The notes below the pieces were generated by a model. It was not told the origin of the DNA. It worked only from the letters and a program-made list of their open reading frames with translations, and did no database searches. Position numbers and translations under genes: made by a program. A stretch of DNA of 32,287 bases from a virus, in the IMG/VR virus record IMGVR_UViG_3300042691_018498, positions 1 to 32,287 of that record; one strand, 5' to 3'. Position 1 is the stretch's first letter, and the number at the start of each line of letters is the position of its first letter. This document shows positions 1-8,586 of this stretch, in pieces.

Positions 1-2
1 TT

Positions 3-362
3 ATTCAGAAGTGTCAACAAGAACTTTACAACACCACACAGGCCATGGTTTCAGCAGGCACACTCACACCAGAAATATTCAAGAAGGTCAAAAAGCCTTT
101 TGCTGATACCCTGTATCAATTGGGCGTAAAAGACTGCGATACCTATTTGCCAAGTGACGAAGAAGTCAAGGCCATGATTGATCAAGCACAAGAAGCTGCC
201 AAAACACGTGAGCCAAGTGCAGAAGACAAACAGCGTCTATCAGTAGCCAACCTAAACGACACCAAGGCCAAACAAATTCAAGCAGAAGTTGCAGGCGAGG
301 ACGCAGAAAGCCAACTGGACTTTATGTCAATGGCAGCAGGCGACCCCAAAGTTTATAGTTAA
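3..362 (+). CDS. Portal protein, C-terminal end (5' truncated by window)
   Basis: The frame is open from base 3, so the first ATG (45) is internal and the gene begins outside the window. About 119 residues remain. They carry a segment reading LGVKDCDTYLPSDEEV followed by an acidic, glutamine-rich helical tail. Such a Gly-(V/I)-Lys-Asp...Tyr-Leu-Pro segment before a charged tail is what I recall from the C-terminal end of short-tailed phage portals. The following order (small ORF, scaffold, major capsid) is the classical portal-scaffold-capsid arrangement and supports the call. The portal is the dodecameric ring at the packaging vertex through which TerL pumps DNA. The body of the protein is not visible, so the call rests on the tail motif and on context. 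Confidence 0.6.
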   Translation: MQKCQQELYNTTQAMVSAGTLTPEIFKKVKKPFADTLYQLGVKDCDTYLPSDEEVKAMIDQAQEAAKTREPSAEDKQRLSVANLNDTKAKQIQAEVAGEDAESQLDFMSMAAGDPKVYS

Positions 363-382
363 GATTTTACCAAGGAAATGAC

Positions 383-724
383 ATGATAGATGACGCAACC
401 GTAGAAGCGTTTAACACACGCTTTACAGTGGACCTGAACAATTACAAAAAGTTTACACCAGCACAAAGGGATCAAGCCAAGAAGTATGGAAGTGACGCAG
501 AAGCACTGTTAAAGAACCGTGAACTGGCTCTCTTTGTGCACCACTTCAAGTTTGATCTCGCAGACAGTTTGATTCTAATACAATCACACACTGCAGATGA
601 CAATGCTAGAAGAGTAGCAGTGGCCAATCAACTGGCAGGCATGGATGCGTTTATTGCCAGTCTAAAACGTGCTGTGATGATGCGCAACAGAATACTAGAA
701 TGGGAAGCAGGCCAAAATCAATAA
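383..724 (+). CDS. Small conserved-type phage protein between portal and scaffold
   Basis: The product has 113 residues and is predicted to be almost wholly alpha-helical, with no signal peptide or membrane segment. A Shine-Dalgarno AAGGAA lies 5 bases before the ATG, which supports this start. The central part (LALFVHHFKFDLADSLILIQ) is hydrophobic and amphipathic, and the ending is basic then acidic (MMRNRILEWEAGQNQ). It lies 20 bp after the portal gene and is presumably co-transcribed with it. I do not recognise a named family. Its position suggests a minor head or assembly factor, but that is inference only. Confidence 0.75.
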   Translation: MIDDATVEAFNTRFTVDLNNYKKFTPAQRDQAKKYGSDAEALLKNRELALFVHHFKFDLADSLILIQSHTADDNARRVAVANQLAGMDAFIASLKRAVMMRNRILEWEAGQNQ

Positions 725-746
725 TCGTGTGTTTTTGACACATTGA

Positions 747-753
747 CTAAATA
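747..753 (+). promoter_or_regulatory. T4-late-like promoter motif CTAAATA upstream of scaffold/capsid genes
   Basis: CTAAATA is followed by TCC, close to the T4 late promoter TATAAATA core. It lies in the 76-bp gap between the 113-residue ORF and the scaffold gene. Using T4 late geometry (core at about -12 to -6), +1 would be near 759. That gives a leader of about 42 nt containing the scaffold ribosome site AAGGA. A TTGACA at 735-740 is only 7 bp away, so this is not a spaced sigma70 promoter. Confidence 0.55.
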
Positions 754-800
754 TCCTTACAACGGTAACCGAAAGGCCCGATTTGCAACAAGGAATTTAA

Positions 801-1955
801 ATGACAACCATGATCACGCCTAATAGTCCTGACCCAGTGACTACGGCCAATGACAACCCAGCAGTCCCAAGCCTGGACTCAATTGCACAGAAGATGACCG
901 CCATGCGAGAGCAGACAGAGCGTAATCTACTTCGTGCTACCGAGCAGACTGCAACAGGAATAGAAGAGGAATCTTCCGAGCCTGTGGCACCCGATAGTGA
1001 AGTGCCAGAAGTTGCTGATACTGAAGATGTAGAATATGCAAGCGACGATTTGACCGCTGACGCCCCTGAAGAGGTAAGCGCAGATGAATCAAATAGCTCA
1101 GCAGATGAACTGATTGACTTTATTGAATTTGCAGAGACTAACCCCAATGCCAAGTTCAAGTTCTTGAAGAACGGTAAAGAAGTCGTTATTGATGCCAAGA
1201 AAGCCGCTGCTATACTAGGTCAAGGTGGAGCAATACACGAAGAAGCACGCCAGTTAAAGGTTGAACGAGCAGAGTTTGATGAATATCTTCAAGCTCAGCG
1301 AGCACAACAAGAAGGACTAACACTGGCTATGGAGTTTACGGTAGAGCCACGCTTGCAAGCTGCCTACGATGAGATTGTGAAAACGCAAGGTTATCAGACC
1401 ACGTTCGAACAACAACTTGCTGCCACGCAAGATCCTGGACAACGTGCCAGAATTGAAGTGAGTATGAGACAGAATGAGCAATACATTCGTCAACAGCAAA
1501 GTGTTATTGGACAACTGAAACCAGCAGTGGATCAATTTCGACAAGTTCGTAGAAATCAAGTAAGCGAAAGATTAGACGCCGCACGTAAATCGTTCCAGGA
1601 CAAGGAGTTGAGAAACGAATATGTCTACAACGAATTACGCGACAAGGTGTCAAAGGTTTGGCCTGAAGCTCGTAGCGAGATTATCCCTGGTATTGCCAAT
1701 ATTGATTTGATCAGTTCGGATGAGAATTTACTAGCCCTGGTGAGAGATGGATTGAAATACAGATCCAAACCTACCACAAAGTCAGCAGGCAGCTCAATGG
1801 CAGCCCTGACACAGCGCAGAGGTTCATCAACCACGAACAGATCAAGTGAAGATGGCATAAACAAACTTCGTGAACAAGCCAAAGCCGGCGATAAAAAAGC
1901 CGGAGACAACCTACTGGTGCAGCGTTTACAACAAATACGCGGCGGCAGAAGATAA
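801..1955 (+). CDS. Putative scaffolding protein
   Basis: The product has 384 residues and no hydrophobic segment. The N-terminal 110 residues are acidic and low in complexity (many E, D, S, A). A short globular patch follows around residues 115-150 (FLKNGKEVVIDAKKAAAIL). Residues 150-300 form a long charged helical, likely coiled-coil region rich in Q, R and E. The last 90 residues are basic and end in RLQQIRGGRR. Acidic N-terminus, central coiled coil and basic C-terminal capsid-binding tail is the usual build of scaffolding proteins. The gene sits directly before the capsid gene. The start is supported by AAGGA 7 bases upstream. Scaffolds diverge rapidly in sequence, so the call rests on composition and position. 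Confidence 0.65.
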   Translation: MTTMITPNSPDPVTTANDNPAVPSLDSIAQKMTAMREQTERNLLRATEQTATGIEEESSEPVAPDSEVPEVADTEDVEYASDDLTADAPEEVSADESNSSADELIDFIEFAETNPNAKFKFLKNGKEVVIDAKKAAAILGQGGAIHEEARQLKVERAEFDEYLQAQRAQQEGLTLAMEFTVEPRLQAAYDEIVKTQGYQTTFEQQLAATQDPGQRARIEVSMRQNEQYIRQQQSVIGQLKPAVDQFRQVRRNQVSERLDAARKSFQDKELRNEYVYNELRDKVSKVWPEARSEIIPGIANIDLISSDENLLALVRDGLKYRSKPTTKSAGSSMAALTQRRGSSTTNRSSEDGINKLREQAKAGDKKAGDNLLVQRLQQIRGGRR

Positions 1956-1979
1956 TAGCCAACATTCAAGGAGAATAAA

Positions 1980-3152
1980 ATGGCAGAAATTACAACAAGT
2001 CAAATTGGTAACGGTACTACAGCATATGGCAGTGACATCGTTGTCAAGGATCTGGATCTAGACGTATCCAATCGTGTCAAAGACGACACACCCGTGCTCA
2101 ACATGTGTATGAGCAAAAAACGCAAGGTCAATAGTACATTGCCTTTGTGGACAGATGACATCTATCGACTACCTGCTGCTCAAGCTGTGGACGAAGGTGC
2201 CGCAGTGTCAACATCAAACGCTGAGTCCAACTCACGTTACAACTTGGGCAACTACACACAGATTTTCCAGACAACTATTGCTGCTTCTGGAACAGCTCGT
2301 GCAGTTATGCAGGCCGGTGGTGATCCTCAGGCTTACCAGGAAGTAAAACAACTGATCGAACTCATGTTTGACGTTGAAATGCAATTGGTTCGTGCTGACC
2401 AAATTGGTACACAATACTCAGGTCAATCTGGTACTGCTATTACCAACCCAACAACTGCTCAAACAGGCGGTCGTCGTATGGGCTCATTGAATAGTTTCGC
2501 AGGAACACATTCTTTCAACCCAACCAATGCTGGCACAGCCAACATCACAACCAACACCAACAACGCAAGTTCTGACTCCAGCACTGCCAACGTTGGTAAC
2601 CTGAACATCAGCGCCAATGGTACTGAGTTCTACACTGGTACATTTACTAACCAATTGTTCCAGCCTGTGTTGTACAAGCAATTGGTTACAACTGCTGAAC
2701 AGCGTTACAATGCCAAGATCCGCACAATGGTTGTTCCAACCAGCCTGCGTACCATGATCTCTGACAACATTGTGAACTCTAACACCAGCATCAACCGTCG
2801 TAACGTTGAGCGTGGTGACACAATCCAAACTTATGAAGGCGACTTCAACTACACATACGAAATCTATGATTCTTGGATCATGGACTCAGCAGGTGTAAGC
2901 GATCAGATCTACTTCATGAACGAAGATGTTCTACAGTGGGGTAGCTTGCGTGATCTTGGACCCAACAACGAAGTGTTCTCAAATGCAGATGCTTCATTGG
3001 ATCAGTTCTTGATGGAAGGCACATTGATTGTGCGTAACCCAGCAGGCGTAGGCGTATTACACAACATCAGTGCAACTGGTGCTGCCGTATCTGGCCCACG
3101 CACAAGCACATTCGTACAGCGTGTGAACTTTGGAGCAGGCAGCACTTACTGA
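1980..3152 (+). CDS. Major capsid protein, DUF5309/SU10-type HK97 fold
   Basis: The product has 390 residues. The N-terminal part has the pattern of the DUF5309 (SU10-like) capsid family: a disordered start, then DTPVLNMCMSKKRKVNSTLP and LWTDDIYRLPAAQAVDEGA. The C-terminal half carries the family-like block in which a peripheral strand ends in TYEGDFNYTYEIYDSWIM, followed by MNEDVLQWGSLRDLGPN and ending in LIVRNPAGVGVLHNIS. Residues 150-215 are rich in N, T and S and may be a surface insertion. A strong ribosome site, AAGGAGA, precedes the ATG by 5 bases, as expected for the most abundant virion protein. A clean intrinsic terminator follows 27 bp after the stop. Family assignment is from pattern memory, not a profile search. 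Confidence 0.85.
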   Translation: MAEITTSQIGNGTTAYGSDIVVKDLDLDVSNRVKDDTPVLNMCMSKKRKVNSTLPLWTDDIYRLPAAQAVDEGAAVSTSNAESNSRYNLGNYTQIFQTTIAASGTARAVMQAGGDPQAYQEVKQLIELMFDVEMQLVRADQIGTQYSGQSGTAITNPTTAQTGGRRMGSLNSFAGTHSFNPTNAGTANITTNTNNASSDSSTANVGNLNISANGTEFYTGTFTNQLFQPVLYKQLVTTAEQRYNAKIRTMVVPTSLRTMISDNIVNSNTSINRRNVERGDTIQTYEGDFNYTYEIYDSWIMDSAGVSDQIYFMNEDVLQWGSLRDLGPNNEVFSNADASLDQFLMEGTLIVRNPAGVGVLHNISATGAAVSGPRTSTFVQRVNFGAGSTY

Positions 3153-3178
3153 TCTCAGTAGTGTTTGATGCAAACCAC

Positions 3179-3198
3179 AAAAGGGCTTCGGCCCTTTT
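3179..3198 (+). terminator. Intrinsic terminator after the capsid gene
   Basis: A perfect 8-bp stem has arms AAAAGGGC (3179-3186) and GCCCTTTT (3191-3198) closed by the very stable TTCG tetraloop. The U-run is the end of the stem itself, so it could work in both directions. It separates the capsid transcript from the following gene, which has its own promoter motif at 3231. Confidence 0.85.
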
Positions 3199-3230
3199 GC
3201 CTTGACTTGCCCGCGTATTTTAGGATGCCA

Positions 3231-3237
3231 CTAAATA
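3231..3237 (+). promoter_or_regulatory. T4-late-like promoter CTAAATA placing +1 at an ATG
   Basis: CTAAATA lies 33 bp after the capsid terminator. Exactly five bases (CTTGC) separate it from the ATG at 3243. With T4 late geometry the predicted +1 is 3243, so the mRNA would be leaderless. No Shine-Dalgarno is visible before that ATG, in keeping with this. Confidence 0.6.
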
Positions 3238-3242
3238 CTTGC

Positions 3243-3830
3243 ATGAGCGATGATTTAAACAAACCCGAATATCTAAACGATACTGACCCAGAAAAGAACT
3301 ACGATTACTGGCGTCAGGACCATGGTGGCATGATCACCAACCACAATGGTATGGCTGATTCGTTGTTGAAAAACGACAAATTATACAATGCCATGAAAGG
3401 CGACTGGAAACGCACCAGCCTAAGCGGTAGCCAAAACATCATAACCACTACTGGTCGTGAAGATGGCAAGTTCTACATCAAAAGAGAACAAAAAAACGCA
3501 GAAGCTGTGGCTCGTAGATGTCAGGCCTATCGCAAAGCAGTGGAAGCAGGACACAATGACCCACTTGCACCCATTGGTGATGATGGTAAACTCACATACA
3601 AATGGATGGACTTGCCCAATGTTGTAAGCATCCGTATTAGCGATCAGTATTTTGGTGGCATGCCCTGGTCAGCCATCAAACACGACCGCAATCTAAAAGC
3701 ACAATTCTACAAGGTAGTAGAACGCGAGTACAATCAGTACGTGTGCTACCCAGGCGGAAAGCTGCCTATACCTGTTGATGTGCCTTATCCCACACGAGCA
3801 GGCGAAAAACGCTTTTTCCAAGGACACTAA
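3243..3830 (+). CDS. Uncharacterised phage protein between capsid and adaptor genes
   Basis: The product has 195 residues from the ATG at 3243. An in-frame ATG at 3165 is rejected because the terminator at 3179-3198 would then be coding. The protein is hydrophilic and rich in D, N, K, Y and W, with no membrane segment. Distinctive stretches are NYDYWRQDHGGMITNHNGMA near the start and VCYPGGKLPIPVDVPYP near the end. I do not recognise the family. Its position between capsid and neck genes suggests a virion or head-completion protein (inference). The start has no Shine-Dalgarno and is preceded at five bases by CTAAATA, which predicts a leaderless transcript. The next gene starts 3 bp after its stop. 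Confidence 0.75.
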   Translation: MSDDLNKPEYLNDTDPEKNYDYWRQDHGGMITNHNGMADSLLKNDKLYNAMKGDWKRTSLSGSQNIITTTGREDGKFYIKREQKNAEAVARRCQAYRKAVEAGHNDPLAPIGDDGKLTYKWMDLPNVVSIRISDQYFGGMPWSAIKHDRNLKAQFYKVVEREYNQYVCYPGGKLPIPVDVPYPTRAGEKRFFQGH

Positions 3831-3833
3831 AAA

Positions 3834-4823
3834 ATGTTTGTACTACCCACAGGCGATGCTCTCGTATCTTATATCAAGGACTTTACTGGTTCAACCAATG
3901 ACGCTGAAGTCAAGCAGTGTATCTTTCTAGCAGAATTATCAATGCGTAACGTTGAACTGCCGGCCTTGCGTTCAGATCCTTATGCTCCAGAGAACATTGG
4001 TGTGGCTGACTCAGAAGGTTACATTCCCATTCCAGACGACATGAACAAGCCCATCTTGTTCTTCAAGCAAGGCAACCCAGGCGGACAACAGTCAAGCCAA
4101 ACAGGTCCTTGGATTGTGTATGATCGTATTGGCGACAGAGACATCATCACACAAGGCATGATTGCTCAACTATATCTTTCACCTGTGAACGTGCCTGCTG
4201 TGATCCGCGGCAAGTTCTCAGAAGTGGCAGACAAGTATCATTTCTTGCCTTACATTGCCGAAGGTGACCTAATCAACTTGTACTACTACAAGGCCTGGCC
4301 TTTGTTGTTTGCTCCTGTAGAAGATCAATTGATTTCAACCACAGGCACAGTGGGGTCTATCGTGGGCGCAACAAGCCCTTGGCAAGCCACCATCACAGGC
4401 ATGAGCACCACAACAGGTCTTGCTCCTGGCGATATCATCACAGCTACCAATGGTTCAGGATCATTGGGCGGTTCAGGTGTGTACACAGTGGACACTGTTG
4501 TGAGCAACACCTCAATCACATTTGTGGCCACAGGCGGAACCACTCCCACTGCAGGAACTATAACCAATATCTACTTGGCTGATCAGACCATACAATCAAA
4601 TGCTGTGCTACAGACCTGGCCAGAAGGCTATGTGTATGCCACCTTGAGAGAATACTACATCAAACGCCACAATCCAGAAGATGCTGCGGTATACGGAGCC
4701 AAGTTTGACAACGCTTGGAATCAAGTAGAAGATCAAAACAACAAAGGCAAGTGGTCAGGCGGACACACACGCTTTACATCAGTATGGCAGCCCCGCCAGT
4801 ATCGCCAATACAACATCAAATAA
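3834..4823 (+). CDS. Head-tail adaptor-like (neck) protein with an Ig-like insert
   Basis: The product has 329 residues. Its outer parts resemble adaptor proteins that bind beneath the portal: helical starts with acidic turns, a central segment KYHFLPYIAEGDLINLYYYK, and a terminal helix pair WPEGYVYATLREYYIKRHNP with EDAAVYGAKFDNAWNQVE. The core is interrupted at roughly residues 167-248 by a T/G/S/V-rich beta segment (TGLAPGDIITATNGSGSLGG to SITFVATGG). That segment has the look of the small Ig-like domains found on phage surfaces. The ribosome site AAGGA lies upstream in the end of the preceding gene. The adaptor role is inferred from gene order and helix pattern. A generic structural protein is the alternative. 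Confidence 0.6.
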   Translation: MFVLPTGDALVSYIKDFTGSTNDAEVKQCIFLAELSMRNVELPALRSDPYAPENIGVADSEGYIPIPDDMNKPILFFKQGNPGGQQSSQTGPWIVYDRIGDRDIITQGMIAQLYLSPVNVPAVIRGKFSEVADKYHFLPYIAEGDLINLYYYKAWPLLFAPVEDQLISTTGTVGSIVGATSPWQATITGMSTTTGLAPGDIITATNGSGSLGGSGVYTVDTVVSNTSITFVATGGTTPTAGTITNIYLADQTIQSNAVLQTWPEGYVYATLREYYIKRHNPEDAAVYGAKFDNAWNQVEDQNNKGKWSGGHTRFTSVWQPRQYRQYNIK

Positions 4824-4835
4824 GGACACGCCAAG

Positions 4836-7457
4836 ATGTCAACAACTTCAAGTAAAAATTTTACCACACTGTATTCTGGTGCTGGATCAGTAGTACCACA
4901 AGGAGCCTATGGCAATGCCAATGTGGTAAGTCTACTGGCAGCAGGCACAGATGGTGGCAACACAGTAAGCAATATCATTGCCACAGGCAATGTCACAGCA
5001 AGTTATTTTATTGGTAATGGTTCGCAGCTAACAGGAGTGGTTGGCACATACTCAAACGCACAAGTCAGTGCGTTTTTGGCATCTGGAACCAACACAGGCA
5101 ACATCATAACTGCTGGCAATATTAGTGGTGCATATGTTCTAGGCAACGGCTCACAACTTACTGGACTGCCTGCCACATACTCAAATGCACAAGTCAGTGC
5201 GTACCTGGCATCAGGCACCAACACAGCCAACATTGTTACTCAGGCCAATGTGGTAGGTGCATTTTTAACCACATCAGGAGCCAACGGCAATATTCAAGGT
5301 GCCAACTACATCAGCGGTAATGCGTTTATTGGCAACACAGTTAGTGTTGCAGGCAACGTCACAGCAAGTTATTATATTGGTAACGGCAGCTTGTTAACTG
5401 GCATTGCCAGCAGCACGTACGGCAATGCCAATGTGGCCAACTTCCTGGGCAACGGTTTTGGTAGCAACACCATAACCACCACTGGCAACATCACAGCAGG
5501 CAACATCAACACTGCCAACTATGTGGCATTTGGAACCACAGGAGCACAAACCACTGCTGCCACAGGCCAAATGTTCTGGGACGCAACAGAGCAAACTGTT
5601 AGCCTGGGAATGAACAATGGTGTCACACAGCAGATTGGTTTAGAAAACTACATTCTTGTCAAAGCATCAGCCACAATCTCTAATGGTCAAGTGGTGATGT
5701 TTACAGGAGCCGCAGGAGACAATGTTCAGGCAGCACCAGCAGATACCACAAGTGTGGGATTCAGACCCGAATATATCATTGGTGTGGCCACTCAAGACAT
5801 TGCCAACAATGCGTTTGGTTATATCACCACATTTGGCAAAGTGCGAGGTCTCAATACCTTGGCTTATACCGTGGGCGACATCCTGTGGGTCAGCAACTCC
5901 ACACCAGGGGCTCTCACAGCCACACAACCTACAGATCCCAACTATCAGATCGAAGTTGCCGCAGTGACCAAGGTGTCAGGTGGTGATGGACAGATTCTTG
6001 TGCGTGTGACACCATTTAATGGTCTTGGCAGCCTGACAGATGTGACCATTACAACTCCTTCAACAGGACAATCTCTGGTGTATTCTGGCAATGTCTGGGT
6101 GAATGCCAACATATCTGCTGCCAACATCACAGCGGCTGGTAGCAACACACAGATCCAGTTTAATGATTTGGGTGTGCTGGGTGCCAATGCCAACTTGGCA
6201 TACGACAAAGCCACAAACACATTCAGCACTGGCATAATCACAGCCACAGGCAACATCAACGGTGCCAATCTTGTGGCGTCAGCCAACCTCACAAGCACAC
6301 AACAAACCATTGTGGGCACTGGCAACATCACAGGCGGCACCGGCAATATTATACTGTCTGGTAAAAACATTGCCACAGACATGGCATTCAATCCAGATGG
6401 TGGCAATGCTACCAATGCTGCCTTGTCACGCATCAACGTAGGCACAGGTTGGCTTGGCAACATCACACACAGCACCAACCAGAATCGCTTGGTGGTGCAG
6501 GACACATTTAATCGCACCAACACAGGCACAGCAGTGCAGTTGTTTGCGTCAGACCCAATTGTTAATCTAACAGGCAATGTCACAACTAATTCGTTCCGTG
6601 TTCAGGCAATAGGTGGACGAGTGCGAATTGGTGGTGGATCAGCAGCCAATACTATTCAGTTAACTGGTGGTGCTGGCGTAATTGGTTCTATAGCCGCACT
6701 ACAACCCAACATTGATGTGGGCAATGTATCACCATACAACCTGGGCAACACCACTGTGAGTCACGCCACACTTAATGGTGGATTTATCACAATGTATCAA
6801 GGCAGTTTGTTAGGCAATGCTTATGGCATGATACCTGGTGCACTTGCTACTTCTACTGGCAATGCACTTGCCGCAGGCAACATTACCAACTACATAGGCT
6901 TTGCCAGCCAATTGGGTGCAGCACCTTTTACAACAGGCAACGTGTATGCTTTCTATCACGCTAATGCTGCAGGTAGTGCTCAAGCATTAGCCACAGGCAT
7001 AGGCACAGCCAACGCGGTTCGAACAGCCGCCAATTACTATGCGTTTAGAAATGATGATCTTGTGGCACAAGTGCAATTGGGCAGTTTGCGCAACTATCAC
7101 GAATATCAGTATTCAACTGCCACATCTGGCACAGTGAACATTGACAAAAACAATGCGCAGATTCAATACATAGCACCCACTGCCAATGTCACCATAGGCG
7201 ACTTCCAGAATTTTGTGACCACAGCCAGCAACAGTGTTAGCAATATCAATCAGACTGACACAGTTACCTTGATCATCAAGCAAGGTGCTACACCTTATTC
7301 TGTGTTCATGCCCACAGGCAATGCCGCAATCAAGTATGCATCAGGCAACAGCACAGTGGGTGTGACTGCCAACGCTGTGACAATGATATCTGTATCAGCA
7401 GCCAATGTGGCAGGTGCTGCCTTGTACATGGTCACTGTATCACCGGAGTTTACATAA
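4836..7457 (+). CDS. Large repeat-containing tail fibre protein
   Basis: The product has 873 residues and is very rich in N, T, G and A. Modules of the type SYFIGNGSQLTGV recur at residues 57, 99 and 179, each followed by TYSNAQVSA or TYGNANVA and GN(I/V)T tracts. This pattern suits trimeric beta-helical shafts. Residues 270-395 form a different domain (YILVKASATISNGQVVMFTG, then FGYITTFGKVRGLN) that I have seen in many phage fibre proteins. The last 350 residues are again beta-rich and probably form the distal part. The start is supported by AAGGA 10 bases upstream. The stop overlaps the next start (TAATG). The role is host attachment. The receptor cannot be told from sequence. Confidence 0.8.
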   Translation: MSTTSSKNFTTLYSGAGSVVPQGAYGNANVVSLLAAGTDGGNTVSNIIATGNVTASYFIGNGSQLTGVVGTYSNAQVSAFLASGTNTGNIITAGNISGAYVLGNGSQLTGLPATYSNAQVSAYLASGTNTANIVTQANVVGAFLTTSGANGNIQGANYISGNAFIGNTVSVAGNVTASYYIGNGSLLTGIASSTYGNANVANFLGNGFGSNTITTTGNITAGNINTANYVAFGTTGAQTTAATGQMFWDATEQTVSLGMNNGVTQQIGLENYILVKASATISNGQVVMFTGAAGDNVQAAPADTTSVGFRPEYIIGVATQDIANNAFGYITTFGKVRGLNTLAYTVGDILWVSNSTPGALTATQPTDPNYQIEVAAVTKVSGGDGQILVRVTPFNGLGSLTDVTITTPSTGQSLVYSGNVWVNANISAANITAAGSNTQIQFNDLGVLGANANLAYDKATNTFSTGIITATGNINGANLVASANLTSTQQTIVGTGNITGGTGNIILSGKNIATDMAFNPDGGNATNAALSRINVGTGWLGNITHSTNQNRLVVQDTFNRTNTGTAVQLFASDPIVNLTGNVTTNSFRVQAIGGRVRIGGGSAANTIQLTGGAGVIGSIAALQPNIDVGNVSPYNLGNTTVSHATLNGGFITMYQGSLLGNAYGMIPGALATSTGNALAAGNITNYIGFASQLGAAPFTTGNVYAFYHANAAGSAQALATGIGTANAVRTAANYYAFRNDDLVAQVQLGSLRNYHEYQYSTATSGTVNIDKNNAQIQYIAPTANVTIGDFQNFVTTASNSVSNINQTDTVTLIIKQGATPYSVFMPTGNAAIKYASGNSTVGVTANAVTMISVSAANVAGAALYMVTVSPEFT

Positions 7458-8233
7458 TGTTAGGAGCCGCAAGAACTGCCTGGGATGCCCGTGCATGGGC
7501 TCCTACTGGCACACCATTTGATCCACAAGCACGTAGAACCACTGCGGCTGCCACACTCAGCACATTCACATTCTCTGGACTTAATGGTGCCAATTACTCC
7601 ACGTCAAAAGCACAGTTTGGTGCTGGCAGCCTGGACATCACAGGATCAACTCAGATTATACAAAAGACCAGTTGGTCAGGACCATTCCCATCAGGTACAG
7701 GTGATTTCTGCATTGAAGGTTGGGTATGGGTTCCGTCAGGTCGTGGTTCAGCCTCAACAGGCGATCCTATTTGTAATAATCAAACAGGTGGCTTGTGTAT
7801 TCGATTTGGACAAGGTTACAACACAGGCGGATTCAACTATCTAAGTTTGTTTGCACGTGGTCAAGCAGACTTGGATTACGCTGCCATTACTTGGCCCACT
7901 GACACTTGGGTGCATTGGGCAGTGCAACGCAAATCAGCCACAATGAGTTTTAGAGCCAATGGCAACAAACTCACCATATCTGGTGGGTCAGGCGGCGGAG
8001 CCCGAAACTTTGCTGCCGCAAGCAATGCCACACTGTCAATAGGATCATACAACAATGGTGGCTCAACAGACGAAACAATGAAGTCCTGGTTGGATGAAGT
8101 TTGTGTCAGCAACTCATGGCGTTATGATGATGCCTATTCAACCTACACCATTCCCACAGCAGCATTTAATGTGGACACTATTACTGATATGCTGATCCAC
8201 TTTGATAGTTCATTAACAACGGCGGCTTCATAA
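7457..8233 (+). CDS. LamG/concanavalin-like jelly-roll tail protein
   Basis: The product has 258 residues. After about 35 residues the sequence follows the Laminin_G_3/concanavalin A-like pattern. The FCIEGWVWVPSGRG strand comes first. Next come a glycine-rich strand pair and WPTDTWVHWAVQRKSATMSF. The closing motif is MKSWLDEVCVSNSWRYD. Such domains bind carbohydrate or act as fibre tips. The start codon overlaps the stop of the large fibre gene, and the stop overlaps the next ATG, so the three are translationally coupled. That favours a tip or chaperone-like partner of the upstream fibre (inference). No signal peptide is present. Confidence 0.75.
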   Translation: MLGAARTAWDARAWAPTGTPFDPQARRTTAAATLSTFTFSGLNGANYSTSKAQFGAGSLDITGSTQIIQKTSWSGPFPSGTGDFCIEGWVWVPSGRGSASTGDPICNNQTGGLCIRFGQGYNTGGFNYLSLFARGQADLDYAAITWPTDTWVHWAVQRKSATMSFRANGNKLTISGGSGGGARNFAAASNATLSIGSYNNGGSTDETMKSWLDEVCVSNSWRYDDAYSTYTIPTAAFNVDTITDMLIHFDSSLTTAAS

Positions 8234-8436
8234 TGTATAGAGTAGAACTACCAGAACCAGGACATTATCACAATCTTGATCTAACAGAACAAGAATTTGT
8301 CAACATCACAACAGGTGTGGACACCACACTTGGTATAGCTGTATGGAATCCTGAAACAGATGCCTATGTAAGCAACATCACAGCAGATGAGGCCGTGGTT
8401 TTGTATCCTGTGTGCTGGCGTGAGATATATCCTTAA
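8233..8436 (+). CDS. Small fibre-operon protein of unknown function
   Basis: The product has 67 residues, is acidic and is predicted to be beta-rich. It reads LDLTEQEFVNITTGVDTTLG then NITADEAVVLYPVCWREIYP. The ATG overlaps the preceding stop (TAATG), giving translational coupling with the LamG-like gene. I recognise no family. Small ORFs in this position are often fibre-assembly or fibre-associated proteins, but nothing in the sequence proves that. Confidence 0.65.
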   Translation: MYRVELPEPGHYHNLDLTEQEFVNITTGVDTTLGIAVWNPETDAYVSNITADEAVVLYPVCWREIYP

Positions 8437-8445
8437 GGACAACAC

Positions 8446-8583
8446 ATGATTGAAATTGAAGGCGGAATCACAATTGGACCTGGTATATTGATTGGACCAA
8501 AGAACGCAATACCCACGGATTTTATCACTGAAGATTCTAATTTTCTCATCAGTGAAGACGACAAAAACTTTATTGAGGAATAA
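8446..8583 (+). CDS. Tiny ORF (45 residues) with GPGILIGP hexapeptide-like turn
   Basis: This is a short gene between two fibre-operon genes. The ATG at 8446 is preceded by AAGGA six bases upstream, and the stop is only 3 bp before the next gene's ATG. The product begins MIEIEGGITIGPGILIGPKN and ends with a very acidic tail (SEDDKNFIEE). The alternating G-I/P-G pattern recalls beta-helix turns. The good ribosome site and tight packing make it likely to be translated. Function is unknown. A small fibre-associated or trimerising peptide is one possibility. Confidence 0.6.
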   Translation: MIEIEGGITIGPGILIGPKNAIPTDFITEDSNFLISEDDKNFIEE

Positions 8584-8586
8584 GTT

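Noticed and set aside
735-753. TTGACA plus TAAATA as a sigma70 promoter
   Set aside because: The spacing is only 7 bp, and other TAAATA copies have no TTGACA.
3165-3242. Upstream ATG of the 3243-3830 gene
   Set aside because: This start would place the capsid terminator hairpin inside the coding region. ATG 3243 follows the promoter motif by five bases.
5945-6583. Minus-strand ORF of 212 residues under the first fibre gene
   Set aside because: It is a shadow of the N/T/G-rich fibre coding sequence. It has no ribosome site and no protein-like domain order.
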